Source: JANXQE01 sp035651635 (GTDB lineage Bacteria; Verrucomicrobiota; Verrucomicrobiia; Limisphaerales; UBA8199). Taken from it: a stretch of DNA of 64,000 nt. Position numbers and translations under genes: made by a program. The notes beneath the pieces are model-generated. The model saw only the letters and a list, made by a program, of their open reading frames with translations. It had not been told where the DNA came from and searched no databases. Location of the stretch: NCBI GenBank assembly GCA_035651635.1, contig DASRFK010000095.1, positions 1 to 64,000 of the forward strand, given 5' to 3'. Below are positions 40,573 to 49,286 of this stretch, in pieces (position 1 is the stretch's first letter; every line of letters begins with the position of its first letter).

Positions 40573-41984
40573 ATATGGACCCAAGCCTGGTGGAGAACAT
40601 TCGGAAAACACCGCTGTTCTCCGGGCTGAAGGACGACCAGCTCGACTGCATTCGATGCGGCGAAGTTATTGAAGTGGCTCCGGGAACAACCCTGGTTGAA
40701 GCCAATGCGCCAGCGGAGTTTTTCTTTGTGAATTTGGAAGGCGAGATTCGCATCTCCCGGCACTATGACGGCCAAGAGGTGCTGCTCGCTATCAATAAAC
40801 CCGGGATGTACATGGGCGAGATTCCGTTGTTGTTGGATGCTCCGTGGCATGCGCTGGTCCGCGTCTCGAAGCCCGCGCGCTTGTTTCGCCTGAACGAGGC
40901 GAATTTCTGGCGGATGCTCAGCACCTGCCAGTCGGTCGCCAAAGAGCTCTTTCGAACGGCCGCGAACCGGCTGCGCAATCTCGAGGGCTATTCGTCCCAG
41001 CGTCAGAAATTGGTTTCTTTGGGCACCATGGCGGCCGGCCTGGCGCATGAGCTGAATAATCCCGCGGCGGCCGCGAGGCGGGCCGCGGCCCAGCTCCATC
41101 AAACCATCGGCACCTTTCAGTCGCAAATTTGCCAGCTTGCCAAGCTGCTCAAACCCGAGGATTGGGAGCCTTTGCTGGCGGCTGAACAAGACGCCACCCG
41201 CCGCCTGAAGGAGGCGTCCCCGCTTGATTCCCTGACGCGAAGCGACCGCGAGGAAGCCCTGACTCAGTGCCTCGACGAGCATGACATTCCCGAAGCCTGG
41301 AAACTTGCCTCGAGCTTTGTGGGCGCGGGATTGGATCGCGCCTGGCTGGCGAATCTCACACAAAGCCTCGAGTCGAACAGCCGTGCGGCCGCCTTGAATT
41401 GGCTGGATTCACGCTTAACCTTGCATTCGTTGCTCGAACTGGTGGATCAAAGCACGGGGCGCATCGCCGAACTGGTCAAAGCCATAAAATCCTACACGCA
41501 CATGGATCAATCCCCGATGCAGGAGATTAATGTGCATGAAGGAATTGAAAGCACCCTGACGATGCTGGGTTACAAGTTGAAGAATGTGCAAGTGGTGCGG
41601 GCGTTTGATCTTTCGGTGCCTCGCATCATGGCCTATGGCGGGGAACTCAACCAGGTTTGGACCAACCTCATCGACAATGCCATCGATGCCGTGGAAGGCT
41701 CGGGCAAAATTTGCGTTGGCACTTTCATCGAGGATAATCAAGTGGTCGTCGAGATAATGGACAACGGCAAGGGAATCCCGGCTGAAATCCAGCCCCGGCT
41801 TTTCGAGCCCTTTTTCACGACCAAATCGGTTGGCACCGGCACCGGACTGGGCTTGCTCATCAGCCATCGCATCGTGGCCAATCGGCACGGAGGGGAAATC
41901 GAATTTGAATCTAAACCGGGCGAGACTCGCTTTAAGGTCCGCCTGCCGCTCACCAGGATAGCGGGCGCAAGCAATCACGCTTAG
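40569..41984 (+). CDS. Cyclic-nucleotide-binding histidine kinase
   Basis: 471 residues from ATG 40569, which overlaps the TGA of the preceding gene (ATGA). A CNB domain (about 10-130) has GMYMGEIPLLL and a phosphate-cassette-like segment, HisKA follows at about 148-185 (MAAGLAHELNNPAAAARRAA), then a long helical insert, and an ATPase domain (about 345-465) with NLIDNAIDAV, DNGKGIP and GTGTGLGL. It probably phosphorylates the receiver half of the flavoprotein upstream in response to cAMP/cGMP. The cyclase gene at 5339-6130 may supply the ligand; that link is inference. Confidence 0.92.
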   Translation: MNMDPSLVENIRKTPLFSGLKDDQLDCIRCGEVIEVAPGTTLVEANAPAEFFFVNLEGEIRISRHYDGQEVLLAINKPGMYMGEIPLLLDAPWHALVRVSKPARLFRLNEANFWRMLSTCQSVAKELFRTAANRLRNLEGYSSQRQKLVSLGTMAAGLAHELNNPAAAARRAAAQLHQTIGTFQSQICQLAKLLKPEDWEPLLAAEQDATRRLKEASPLDSLTRSDREEALTQCLDEHDIPEAWKLASSFVGAGLDRAWLANLTQSLESNSRAAALNWLDSRLTLHSLLELVDQSTGRIAELVKAIKSYTHMDQSPMQEINVHEGIESTLTMLGYKLKNVQVVRAFDLSVPRIMAYGGELNQVWTNLIDNAIDAVEGSGKICVGTFIEDNQVVVEIMDNGKGIPAEIQPRLFEPFFTTKSVGTGTGLGLLISHRIVANRHGGEIEFESKPGETRFKVRLPLTRIAGASNHA

Positions 41985-42113
41985 AACTGGGGTTATCGAA
42001 TAGCGTGGGCTCGTGGAGTTTTAAACCAGGCCATCAATTAGCGGCGCCCAAAAGGTGTGGTATTCTGGAGAGTACCGCAGTTTGTAACTCAACCTAAAAC
42101 TCATCGCTATGTT

Positions 42114-44333
42114 ATGAGCGCGAGTCTGCAGGAAAGCAACGGTGTTGCGCGGACCCATGATTGGGCGGAACCCGGGCCGAAGCGCGAGGATGCGATGCGT
42201 CGCGACGGTCCATGCGCGGAAACGCAAGAGGCCTTGCGTCGCAGCGAAGCTTATCTGGCCGAAGCTCAGCGGCTGAGCCACACGGGTAGTTTCGGTTGGC
42301 ATGTTTCCACTGGAGAGCTGATTTGGTCCGAGGAAACTTTCAACATTCTTGGTTATGACCGCGGATTGAAACCAGGATTGGAACTCGTGCTTGCACGAGT
42401 GCATCCGGAGGATTTGGCCTTGGTCAAGCAGATGATTGAGGTCGCTTCCGGCGAAGGAACCAGCCTGGATTTCGAACACCGCCTGCTGATGCCGGATGGT
42501 TGGGTCAAGCATCTCCACGTGATCGCCCATTCAGTCAGAAACAGTTTGGGCCACGTCGAGTTCGTTGGGGCCGTAAGGGACGTGACCGAGCGAAAGCGCG
42601 CCGAAGCGTTGGTGGCCGGTGAGAAAAAACTTTTGGAAATGATCGCCCGAGGCGGTGCCCTTGCTCCGATTCTTGAAGCCTTATGCCGGTATGGAGAGGA
42701 ACTCTCGGGCAACGTCCTGGTTTCGATTCTCCTGGTGAGCTCCGATGGAAAGAGCCTGCGGCATGGCGCCGCTCCGAGCCTGCCCGAGAGCTACATCGGC
42801 GCCATTGACGGCGGTCCGATCGGTCCACGCTCCGGCTCCTGCGGCACGGCCGTTTATCGCAAGCAACCGGTGATCGTTTCAGATATTGAGAACGACCCGC
42901 TATGGGTGCAGTACCGCCACCTGGCGCTTCGGCACGGGCTGCGGGCGTGTTGGTCTACGCCGATATTCTCAACCACGCGCGAGGTGATCGGAACATTTGC
43001 GCTTTATTCCCGGGAGCCTGGCAGCCCCAGTGCGGAACAACGCAGTGTGATCGAGCAGATGACGCACCTGGCGGCAGTTGCCCTCGAGCGGGATCGTGGG
43101 GAAGAGGCGCTGCGCAAGATTGTCCGCGAACGCAAGGAAGCGGCCGAGACTCTGCGGGCTTCGGCCCAAGTGGCGCGCGGCCAGGCCGAGGCCCTTACGC
43201 GAACCCTGGATGCTTTGGCAAAGGAGTCGGCCCCCGACCGGCTCGTGGAGCATGTCTTGCGCACTATCACCGAGCAGTTGCAGGCGCACAGCAGCAGTAT
43301 CTGGCTTAGAAACGAGAGCTCCGGGTTGGTCAGTTTTGAATTCGCCTTCGAAGAGGGCAGGCTGCTCACAAAATCAGACGCGGACCTGGCAAAAATCAGC
43401 CCGGCCCTGAGGATTGAAGAGGTTTGGCCCTGGCCGGAGATTTTTCGCACCGGCCGGCCGAGCGTTCTGGAGGATATCCGCGAAGGACGATCGTTTCCGT
43501 GGCGTGAACACGTTCTGTCGTTGGGCGTAATTACGATTCTACTCGTGCCCATGCTTATCGCCGGCAATGTGGAAGGAGTGGTTGGCATCCGCTTTACGCG
43601 CAAGCGCTCTTTTCGTTCCGAGGAAATGGACCTCGCGCAGGCCTTGGCCCACCAGGCGATGCTCGCCTGCCAGCTCCGGCGGTTGTCTCGCCAAAGCCGC
43701 CAGGCGGCGGTGGTGGCCGAACGCAACCGCCTGGCCCGCGACATTCACGACACCCTCGCGCAAGGATTCACTGGCGTCATCGTTCAGTTGGAGGCGGTTG
43801 AGGAAGCCATTTCGAAGGGATTACTGGCCAAAGCCAGCGAGTGCCTCCATCGCGCGGGCGCGCTTGCCCGAGACAGCTTGCAGGAAGCACGGCGCTCGGT
43901 GCAAGCACTGCGGCCGCAAGCCCTGGAAAACAACGACCTGTTTGAAGCGCTGCAAGAGTTGATCCGCAAAATGACCGCTGGAACCAGCGTCCAAGCAAAA
44001 TTCAACGTGCGGGGGCAGCCGGCCGAACTTCCCCAGGAATGGGAGCAGAATCTGCTGCGAATTGGGCAGGAAGTGCTGACGAATGTGTTGCGTCACTCGC
44101 AAGCCGCTCGTTTTAATGCCCGGCTTGCGTTCGCACAGGGCGAAATTCGCCTGGTACTGCAGGACGACGGCAAAGGCTTCGATCCTGCGGGGCGTCACGA
44201 TGGCTTTGGTTTGAGGGGGATCCGGGAACGGGTCGAAACGATGGGCGGACGATTGTTGATTCGCAGCGCCACCGGTCAGGGAACGACCATTTCCATTCTG
44301 TTGCCATTTCCAAAAGCTCAAGTCGCGTTATGA
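42114..44333 (+). CDS. NarX-type sensor histidine kinase with PAS and GAF domains
   Basis: 739 residues from ATG 42114; GTG 42057 would add 19 residues. PAS at about 45-165 (SHTGSFGWHVSTGELIWSEETFNILGY), GAF at about 175-325 (SGSCGTAVYRKQPVIVSDIENDP), a second GAF at about 370-530, HisKA_3 dimerisation domain with the phosphoacceptor in ARDIHDTLAQGFTGVI and an HATPase with VLTNVLRHSQA, DDGKGFDP and GFGLRGIRERVE. These are NarX/DegS-family kinases without a membrane anchor. Its stop overlaps the start of the response-regulator gene (ATGA), which is its partner. Confidence 0.95.
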   Translation: MSASLQESNGVARTHDWAEPGPKREDAMRRDGPCAETQEALRRSEAYLAEAQRLSHTGSFGWHVSTGELIWSEETFNILGYDRGLKPGLELVLARVHPEDLALVKQMIEVASGEGTSLDFEHRLLMPDGWVKHLHVIAHSVRNSLGHVEFVGAVRDVTERKRAEALVAGEKKLLEMIARGGALAPILEALCRYGEELSGNVLVSILLVSSDGKSLRHGAAPSLPESYIGAIDGGPIGPRSGSCGTAVYRKQPVIVSDIENDPLWVQYRHLALRHGLRACWSTPIFSTTREVIGTFALYSREPGSPSAEQRSVIEQMTHLAAVALERDRGEEALRKIVRERKEAAETLRASAQVARGQAEALTRTLDALAKESAPDRLVEHVLRTITEQLQAHSSSIWLRNESSGLVSFEFAFEEGRLLTKSDADLAKISPALRIEEVWPWPEIFRTGRPSVLEDIREGRSFPWREHVLSLGVITILLVPMLIAGNVEGVVGIRFTRKRSFRSEEMDLAQALAHQAMLACQLRRLSRQSRQAAVVAERNRLARDIHDTLAQGFTGVIVQLEAVEEAISKGLLAKASECLHRAGALARDSLQEARRSVQALRPQALENNDLFEALQELIRKMTAGTSVQAKFNVRGQPAELPQEWEQNLLRIGQEVLTNVLRHSQAARFNARLAFAQGEIRLVLQDDGKGFDPAGRHDGFGLRGIRERVETMGGRLLIRSATGQGTTISILLPFPKAQVAL

Positions 44334-45031
44334 GTGCCGCGTTCAAACCACAAGAGCGAACTTCGCTCATCGATTATTCCCCCGACCGCCCTGGGGCAAA
44401 AAGCGCGGGTGCGGACCGGATCCGCGTGCTCATTGCCGACGACCATGTCACGGTAACCGCCGGGCTGGCATCGATCATCGGGATGCAACCCGACATGATG
44501 GTGATCGCCGAAGGAGCCAATGGCCGTGAGGCCGTCGAGCTTTGGCGCAAACACCATCCGGACATCACCCTGCTCGACCTGCGGATGCCTGAGTTGGATG
44601 GTGTGGGTGCGATCGCCGAAATTCACGGGGAAGACCCCTCAGCGCGGATTATTGTTTTGACCACCTTCGACACCGATAATGACATCTATCGCGCCATTAA
44701 AGCAGGCGCTCGGGGCTACATCCTGAAGGATGCCCGCCGCGAGGAGCTGCTGGAATCCATCCGACGCGTAAGCCGGGGGGAGACCTGCATCCCGCAGTCG
44801 TTGGTCGAGAAACTGGCTGCCGGCATGAGCAGCGAAACCTTAACCGGCCGCGAATTGGATGTTTTGGTTTTACTGGCTCGCGGCAAGACAAATAAGGAGA
44901 TCGGAGCCAATCTTTACATTAGCGAAACCACTGTAAAATCTCATCTGCGCAGCATTTTTTCTAAGCTGAACGTCTTGAGCCGCACCGAAGCCATCGCCGC
45001 TGCCAGCCGCCGCGGCCTGGTGCAGCTTTAA
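44330..45031 (+). CDS. NarL/FixJ-type response regulator
   Basis: 233 residues. A 30-residue N-terminal extension, then the receiver (about 31-150) with LIADDHV, phosphoacceptor Asp (ITLLDLRMPELDG) and the ILKDA lysine, then a LuxR/GerE domain (LTGRELDVLVLLARGKTNKEIGANLYISETTVKSHLRSIFSKL). ATG 44330 overlaps the kinase stop. It activates or represses targets when phosphorylated by the NarX-type kinase. No target site can be named. Confidence 0.95.
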   Translation: MSAAFKPQERTSLIDYSPDRPGAKSAGADRIRVLIADDHVTVTAGLASIIGMQPDMMVIAEGANGREAVELWRKHHPDITLLDLRMPELDGVGAIAEIHGEDPSARIIVLTTFDTDNDIYRAIKAGARGYILKDARREELLESIRRVSRGETCIPQSLVEKLAAGMSSETLTGRELDVLVLLARGKTNKEIGANLYISETTVKSHLRSIFSKLNVLSRTEAIAAASRRGLVQL

Positions 45032-45186
45032 AGTTGCGCTAACCCACACCTGGCGCGCGGTCCCTTCCTTTCGGCTGGTTGGCCTTTTTTGCGGGAATTC
45101 TCGCTTTTAGCGGTATGGGCAGAATGACGAAACAGCGGAGTTTAGGGTTAGCCGGAATCCTTGAAACATACGCACCTTGAGGCAGC

Positions 45187-45981
45187 GTGGATTTTATTAC
45201 CATGTTATCGAATGGCATCGAACCCGTGAAGACCGAGGCTGAACCTGGTGCTCTTGCGCAATCACCGAGCGACCCTTCCAGCCCCAAGTCACGCTGGAGG
45301 TGGGCTCTTTACGCAACTGTCGTGGTGGCCCTCGTGCTGGCAGCTAAATATTTCCATGTCCAGATGTTGCTGAAAGCCGCGCTGGATTGGATTGGCCAGC
45401 TTGGGCCGTGGGGCCCGATTGTATTCGTCGTCACGTACGTAGTGGCGACGGTTCTGTTCATACCCGGGTCGGTGCTCACGCTGGGAGCCGGCGCGGTGTT
45501 CGGCCTGGTGCTTGGCTCAGTCCTGGTTTCCATTAGCGCCACGCTGGGCGCTACGGCCGCCTTTCTCGTCGGTCGCTATCTCGCCCGTGATGCCGTTGCG
45601 CGGAGGATCCAGAAGAGCGAGAAGTTCGCCGCCATCGACCGCGCCGTGGCGCAAGAGGGATGGAAAATAGTGTTCCTGACCCGACTCTCGCCAGTGTTCC
45701 CCTTCACGCTGCTCAACTATGCGTTTGGCCTTACGCGGGTCAGGTTGAGTCACTATGTGCTCGCCTCCTGGATTGGCATGATGCCGGGCACCGTCATGTA
45801 CGTCTATCTGGGTTCGCTGGTCAATATCAGCGCAGGCCGTCGCCAGCGCACGACTGGAGAGTGGGTATTATACGGCGTCGGCCTGCTGGCCACTATCGTG
45901 GTGACCGTATTCGTCACACGCATCGCCCGGAAAGCTTTGGCAAAGAAGATCAACCCGGGCGACCGCCCGCAGGATTCATGA
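45187..45981 (+). CDS. TVP38/TMEM64 (VTT domain) membrane protein
   Basis: 264 residues from GTG 45187, which has GAGG 4 nt upstream; ATG 45202 is an alternative. A hydrophobic first helix (WALYATVVVALVLAAKY) and a VTT domain with the signature VLFIPGSVLTLGAGAVFGLVLGSV, FLVGRYLARD and LNYAFGLTRVRLSHYVLASWIGMMPGT. VTT proteins are now seen as lipid scramblases or translocases; bacterial members of this group often stand next to flavoprotein reductases, as here, where the stop overlaps the next ATG. Confidence 0.92.
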   Translation: MDFITMLSNGIEPVKTEAEPGALAQSPSDPSSPKSRWRWALYATVVVALVLAAKYFHVQMLLKAALDWIGQLGPWGPIVFVVTYVVATVLFIPGSVLTLGAGAVFGLVLGSVLVSISATLGATAAFLVGRYLARDAVARRIQKSEKFAAIDRAVAQEGWKIVFLTRLSPVFPFTLLNYAFGLTRVRLSHYVLASWIGMMPGTVMYVYLGSLVNISAGRRQRTTGEWVLYGVGLLATIVVTVFVTRIARKALAKKINPGDRPQDS

Positions 45982-47510
45982 CCCGCGAGATCCAGCCTAT
46001 CCTCGTCCGTCCCGCGGATTCCCATAACGTACGCCTGGTCTCGAATCTCCACCCTCCGGATTGGCGGAACCCTGTGCCTGCGCCGCGTTATAATCTCGTG
46101 GTGCTCGGGGCGGGCACGGCTGGGTTGGTGACTGCCGCCGGGGCCGCCGGTCTCGGGGCCAAGGTGGCCCTGGTCGAAAAACATCTCCTGGGCGGGGATT
46201 GCCTCAATGTGGGCTGTGTTCCTTCCAAGGCTATTATTCGCTCGTCGCGCGCCGTTTTCGATATAAGGGAGGCGGAGCATTTCGGCGCCCGGGTGGCGGA
46301 GCCGCCTCAGGTGGATTTTCCAGCCGTCATGGAGCGAATGCGCAAGCTGCGCGCCGATATCAGCCCTCACGACTCAGCGGCGCGCTTCGCGAAATTGGGG
46401 GTGGACGTGTTTCTAGGCGAAGCTCATTTTGCCGGCCCGGACACCGTTCAAGTTGATGGACAGACGCTGCGCTTCAAGCGGGCAGTTATTGCTACCGGTG
46501 CGCGCCCCATTCAACCATCCATCCCGGGACTGACCGAGGCTGGATACCTGACCAACGAAACCGTGTTTAGCCTTACGCAACGTCCGCCGCGGCTGGCGGT
46601 GATTGGAGGCGGACCTATTGGCTGTGAATTGGCGCAGGCCTTCCAACGACTGGGGTGCCAGGTTAGTTTGTTCCACAAGCATGCGCACTTGCTGGACCGC
46701 GAGGACCTTCAGGCCGCCGCAATCGTGCAGCGCGCTTTCCTCCGTGAGGGCCTGACGGTGCTGCTCGAGGCCACGATTACACGCGTTGAGCGGAACGGCA
46801 GCGAGAAGCGTATCTGTTTCGCGGCGCGCGGAAAAAACGAAGCGATCACGGTGGATGAGATACTGGTCGGAACCGGACGGGCACCGAACGTCGAAGGGCT
46901 CAACCTGGAGGCGGTGGGTGTCCAGTATGATCCGCTCAAAGGGGTCGTCGTAAACGACTATCTCCAAACCTCCAACCCTCGCATCTACGCGGCGGGTGAT
47001 ATTTGCCTGGCTTGGAAGTTCACCCATGCGGCGGATTTCGCCGCGCGGATCGTGATTCAAAACGCTCTGTTCCTTGGACGGAAAAAAGCCAGCGCCCTCA
47101 CGATGCCCTGGTGTACTTACACCGACCCGGAAATTGCCCACGTTGGCCTGTACGAACGTGACGCCCGCGAGCGTAGACTGGAGGTGGACACCTATGTGCG
47201 CGAGTTCAAGGAGGTCGACCGCGCTGTTCTGGACGGTGAGGAAGAGGGATTCGTGAAATTCCACGTCCGGAAGGGGCGCGATGAAATACTCGGAGCCACC
47301 ATTGTGGCGCGCCATGCCGGGGAAATGCTCAGCGAAATCAGCGTGGCGATGGCGGCTCGGATCGGTTTGGGCAAATTGGCTTCGGTAATCCATCCCTACC
47401 CGACTCAGGCGGAAGCGCTCCGTCAGTGTGGCGATGCCTACAATCGAACGCGGCTCACCCCCACGGTCAAGAAGTGGATGGAACGCTGGCTGGCGTGGCA
47501 GAGAAGCTGA
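45978..47510 (+). CDS. Mercuric-reductase-like FAD/NAD(P) disulfide oxidoreductase
   Basis: 510 residues from ATG 45978, overlapping the TVP38 stop (ATGA). A 35-residue N-terminal extension precedes the FAD fingerprint (LVVLGAGTAGLVTAAGAAGLGAK) and the redox-active pair CLNVGC. The NAD(P) site is AVIGGGPIGCELAQAF, the second FAD motif IYAAGDI, and the dimer domain has the catalytic HPYPTQAEAL histidine. No N-terminal HMA domain and no C-terminal vicinal Cys pair, so it does not look like a true mercuric reductase; it belongs to the dihydrolipoamide-dehydrogenase-like group paired with TVP38 proteins. Substrate unknown. Confidence 0.94.
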   Translation: MTREIQPILVRPADSHNVRLVSNLHPPDWRNPVPAPRYNLVVLGAGTAGLVTAAGAAGLGAKVALVEKHLLGGDCLNVGCVPSKAIIRSSRAVFDIREAEHFGARVAEPPQVDFPAVMERMRKLRADISPHDSAARFAKLGVDVFLGEAHFAGPDTVQVDGQTLRFKRAVIATGARPIQPSIPGLTEAGYLTNETVFSLTQRPPRLAVIGGGPIGCELAQAFQRLGCQVSLFHKHAHLLDREDLQAAAIVQRAFLREGLTVLLEATITRVERNGSEKRICFAARGKNEAITVDEILVGTGRAPNVEGLNLEAVGVQYDPLKGVVVNDYLQTSNPRIYAAGDICLAWKFTHAADFAARIVIQNALFLGRKKASALTMPWCTYTDPEIAHVGLYERDARERRLEVDTYVREFKEVDRAVLDGEEEGFVKFHVRKGRDEILGATIVARHAGEMLSEISVAMAARIGLGKLASVIHPYPTQAEALRQCGDAYNRTRLTPTVKKWMERWLAWQRS

Positions 47511-47678
47511 GGTCCGGAGGCGATTTGGACGCCGTACTCAAACTCGCGAGTCTCCTCCAAAAGGAGGAGCGCTGGGTAGTTCGTTCGCCCCACAAAAAGT
47601 TCGACCACACGGTGAATGGCGCGCGGGTGTGTCAGAAGCCATAGTTTTCGTCATCGTTCCGGCAGGCAGAGGTTTTTT

Positions 47679-48356
47679 ATGAGCATGAGTTCAACCGATA
47701 AAGGGCTGTTAACTCCGCAGAATTGCGCGGTCGTCTTCATCGACCACCAGACTCAAATGTTGTTATCCTTGCCCGGCCAGGAGCGGCAAGCCCTTGTCGA
47801 TAACCTCCTGATCCTGGCCAAGGCGGCCAGGATTTTCCGAGTCCCGGTCATTTTGAGCCTTATCGAATCCAAGGAGTTCGCCGGCAAGCTGGCGCCTCAA
47901 CTCGGCGCCGAATTCCCCGAGCAGGTTCCGCTCAAGCGCACCAGCCTGAACGCGTGGGATGACGCGCAGTTTGTGGCGGCTGTCAGACGAACCGGACGGA
48001 GAAATTTTCTCCTGGCGGCAATGTGGAGTGAGGCCTGCCTGGTGTTTCCAGCTGTGCAGATGTTGGAAGAAGGGTACGGCATTTATGTCGTGAAGGACGC
48101 ATCGGCGGGCACGCATCCCGCCGCTCACGACCCGGCTCTTCGGCGCATCGAGCAAGCCGGCGGGGTCTCGCTGACTGCGCTGCAAGTACTGCTGGAATTC
48201 CAACGCGATTTGGCCAGGTGCGACCATTACGAGGAGGTGATCGCGATGGTAAGACCGTGCTGTCGAACGCCTGTCGAGGGAGCCGGTCTCGCCACAAAGA
48301 CTGGCGGAGTGCCCTTCGAATCTGGGTTGGCTCGCGGCGACGAATCTCACGATTGA
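47679..48356 (+). CDS. Isochorismatase-family (YcaC-like) hydrolase
   Basis: 225 residues from ATG 47679, with AGAGG 6 nt upstream. Catalytic triad candidates are visible: Asp in VVFIDHQTQML, Lys in PLKRTSLNAW and Cys in WSEACLVFPAVQMLEEG. The fold is alpha/beta cysteine hydrolase; YcaC-like members act on small amides. The C-terminal 40 residues are an unconserved tail. Stand-alone spacing, though the downstream SDR and dehydrogenase genes run in the same direction. Confidence 0.92.
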   Translation: MSMSSTDKGLLTPQNCAVVFIDHQTQMLLSLPGQERQALVDNLLILAKAARIFRVPVILSLIESKEFAGKLAPQLGAEFPEQVPLKRTSLNAWDDAQFVAAVRRTGRRNFLLAAMWSEACLVFPAVQMLEEGYGIYVVKDASAGTHPAAHDPALRRIEQAGGVSLTALQVLLEFQRDLARCDHYEEVIAMVRPCCRTPVEGAGLATKTGGVPFESGLARGDESHD

Positions 48357-48369
48357 GGGAATTCAACCA

Positions 48370-48501
48370 ATGAACGCCTCCACCAAAAGACGCGATTCTT
48401 TCGATTCTCAAATGCCCGTAGGATCCTTTGGCCTTTTTTACGTGAAATCTCGCGTTACTTACTGGCAGCGGCGGCAAGTGAACAAGTTTCTGAAAGCCTA
48501 A
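48370..48501 (+). CDS. Possible 43-residue protein
   Basis: ATG 48370 to TAA 48499-48501 gives a short basic protein (MNASTKRRDSFDSQMPVG at the start). It sits between the isochorismatase and SDR genes. No ribosome binding site or recognised family; reported because it fills the gap, with low confidence. Confidence 0.25.
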   Translation: MNASTKRRDSFDSQMPVGSFGLFYVKSRVTYWQRRQVNKFLKA

Positions 48502-48509
48502 CGAATATT

Positions 48510-49271
48510 ATGAACAAAAATACAAAAAAACTGGCAGGAAAAACTGCCGTGGTCACCGGCGCTTCCAAGGGCATCGGGGCGGCCATCGCCAAAGCACTTG
48601 CCGCGGAAGGCGCCGCGGTGGTCGTCAACTACTCGTCCAGCAAAGCCGATGCCGGCAAGGTGGTGAAAGCCATAACGGCGCAGGGTGGCAAAGCGATTGC
48701 CGTTCAAGCAAACCTCGCGGAGCCAAAAGAAATCGAACGACTGTTTACCAAAACGAAAAAAGAATTTGGCCAGGTTGACATCCTGGTCAACAACGCCGGC
48801 ATCTATGAATTTTCCCCGCTCGAAAAGGTGACTGAGGAGCACTTCCACAAACAGTTCAATTTGAATGTGCTCGGTTTGCTGCTCGCTTCACAGGCCGCCG
48901 TTAGACAGTTCAACGGCTCCGGCGCGAGCATTATCAACATCAGTTCGGTCGTGAGCACTCTCGCGGTTCCGGAATCGGCGGTTTACAGCGGCACAAAGGG
49001 GGCCGTGGACGCGATGACCCGTTCGCTGGCCGCCGAGCTCGGGCCGCGCGGCATTCGTGTCAACGCCATTCGCCCAGGACTGGTGGAAACGGAAGGCACC
49101 CACACGGCAGGCATCGCTGAAAGTGACATGCGCAAAAACATCGAAGCGCAGACGCCACTCCGGCGAATCGGACAACCCCGGGATATTGCGGGGACCGCAG
49201 TTTTCCTTGCGTCGGATGACTCGGCCTGGATCACGGGCGAGACCCTCGTGATTTCCGGTGGTCACCGCTAA
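48510..49271 (+). CDS. Short-chain dehydrogenase/reductase (3-oxoacyl-ACP-reductase-like)
   Basis: 253 residues with the classical SDR features: cofactor motif TGASKGIG near residue 17, NNAG, the catalytic Ser (NISSV) and YSGTK (Tyr-x3-Lys), and the C-terminal WITGETLVISGG. Gly-rich loop followed by NYSSSKADA suggests NADP(H). It oxidises or reduces a hydroxyl/keto substrate; FabG-like sequence does not mean FabG function here, since no fatty-acid genes are nearby. The zinc alcohol dehydrogenase gene starts 15 bp after it. Confidence 0.94.
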   Translation: MNKNTKKLAGKTAVVTGASKGIGAAIAKALAAEGAAVVVNYSSSKADAGKVVKAITAQGGKAIAVQANLAEPKEIERLFTKTKKEFGQVDILVNNAGIYEFSPLEKVTEEHFHKQFNLNVLGLLLASQAAVRQFNGSGASIINISSVVSTLAVPESAVYSGTKGAVDAMTRSLAAELGPRGIRVNAIRPGLVETEGTHTAGIAESDMRKNIEAQTPLRRIGQPRDIAGTAVFLASDDSAWITGETLVISGGHR

Positions 49272-49286
49272 CGAAGAATTGAACTT

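Noticed and set aside
45978..47510. True mercuric reductase (merA)
   Set aside because: CLNVGC is present, but there is no HMA domain, no C-terminal Cys pair and no mer genes nearby.
47511..47678. Extra small gene between the flavoprotein and isochorismatase genes
   Set aside because: Open frames here overlap the flavoprotein end and have no start signal or family resemblance.
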